Positions 13,590 to 13,776 of a stretch of 13,776 bases of DNA are shown piece by piece. Position numbers and translations under genes: made by a program. The stretch's first letter is position 1; each line of letters starts with the position of its first letter. The DNA comes from Alphaproteobacteria bacterium MarineAlpha10_Bin2. Lineage in GTDB: Bacteria > Pseudomonadota > Alphaproteobacteria > UBA828. The notes below the pieces were generated by a model. It was not told the DNA's origin. It made no database searches and was given only the letters and a program-made list of their open reading frames with translations. The DNA lies in the NCBI GenBank assembly GCA_002937555.1, contig PTKB01000037.1:1-13776 (forward strand). Direction: 5' to 3'.

Positions 13590-13776
13590 CTAGGTCGTGG
13601 ACTCATTATCTTGATGGCGGAGCCAAATCCTCGTTGCGGCAAGTTGGATCATGGCGAGGTAGTTGGCGGCGAGCTTGTCGTAGCGTGTGGCGATGCGTCG
13701 GAAATGTTTGATCTTGTTAAAGAAACGCTCAATTTGGTTGCGCAGGCGATAGAGCAGCGGGCTGAAGGCATGAGAC
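13590..13776 (-). CDS. IS5-family transposase, C-terminal part, truncated by the window edge
   Basis: The minus-strand frame is open from the window edge to TAG 13590-13592, about 61 codons. It shows the C-terminal pattern of IS5-family DDE transposases: RNQIERFFNKIKHFRRIATR, then YDKLAANYLAMIQLAATRIW and the final NESTT. The Glu in IERFF is the likely catalytic E of the DDE triad, near position 15 of the visible part. Many such elements encode the transposase in two overlapping frames, so this would be the second one. The upstream part and the other IS end lie beyond the window, so intactness cannot be judged. Confidence 0.85.
   Translation of the reverse strand, partial: SHAFSPLLYRLRNQIERFFNKIKHFRRIATRYDKLAANYLAMIQLAATRIWLRHQDNESTT
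13590..13776 (-). mobile_element. IS5-family insertion sequence, one end visible
   Basis: The end of the element is probably at or very near the transposase stop codon: GGTCGTGGACTC (from 13593) has the look of a terminal inverted repeat overlapping the 3' end of the gene, as is common in this IS group, with TAG or CTAG as a likely target duplication. The other terminus and duplication copy lie outside the window, so the boundary is inferred. Confidence 0.6.

Noticed and set aside
13532..13700. Small plus-strand frame with GGGAGG before ATG 13532
   Set aside because: It reads through the IS end in antisense to the transposase, the SD spacing is only three bases, and the neighbouring terminator points to minus-strand transcription.

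Overview
The window looks like chromosomal DNA of a GC-rich alphaproteobacterium. The evidence is the dense, short-spaced gene layout, the many NNC/NNG codons, a DUF1465/RcdA-type gene, an Atm1-type exporter and an IS5-family element of a kind common in that class. I did not compute GC content and cannot name the genus. No phage, CRISPR array, rRNA or tRNA gene is visible.

Layout. Bases 1-444 (+) are the end of a ketopantoate reductase-like gene. Facing it is a small four-helix membrane protein (461-856, -) whose start region seems to carry a 1-nt frameshift. Divergent from that is an XRE-type regulator (1042-1851, +), with a 17-bp palindrome between them. A minus-strand block follows: an Atm1/HMT-type ABC exporter (1867-3741), a hemolysin III/PAQR membrane protein (3842-4495), a single-chain methylmalonyl-CoA mutase (4575-6710) with its own good promoter, and a dipeptide-epimerase-like/DUF1611 pair (6775-8769) that matches the DgcA/DgcN D-glutamate catabolic pair. 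A 138-nt divergent spacer holds a perfect 20-bp palindrome and leads into a tightly coupled plus-strand operon (8908-11493): cysteine synthase, alanyl-tRNA editing protein (AlaX) and 3-mercaptopyruvate sulfurtransferase.

The last third holds a DUF1465/RcdA-like gene broken by a frameshift (11498-11912, -), an L,D-transpeptidase with a LysM-like region (12023-12964, +), and a convergent small alanine-zipper lipoprotein ending in Lys (13013-13342, -). A strong minus-strand terminator (13461-13497) is followed by the 3' end of an IS5-family transposase running off the window (13590-13776, -).

How the genes may work together. Three sets look functionally linked: cysK-alaX-sseA (cysteine synthesis and use, plus clearance of Ser-tRNA(Ala)); dgcN-dgcA (N-acetylation, then epimerisation, of an acidic D-amino acid); and the transpeptidase/lipoprotein pair, which resembles the Braun lipoprotein tethering chemistry. 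Two apparent single-base indels, each beside a short homopolymer, could be real mutations or sequence errors. The most promising lead is the transpeptidase/lipoprotein pair, followed by the cysK-alaX-sseA operon and the two palindromic intergenic operators.
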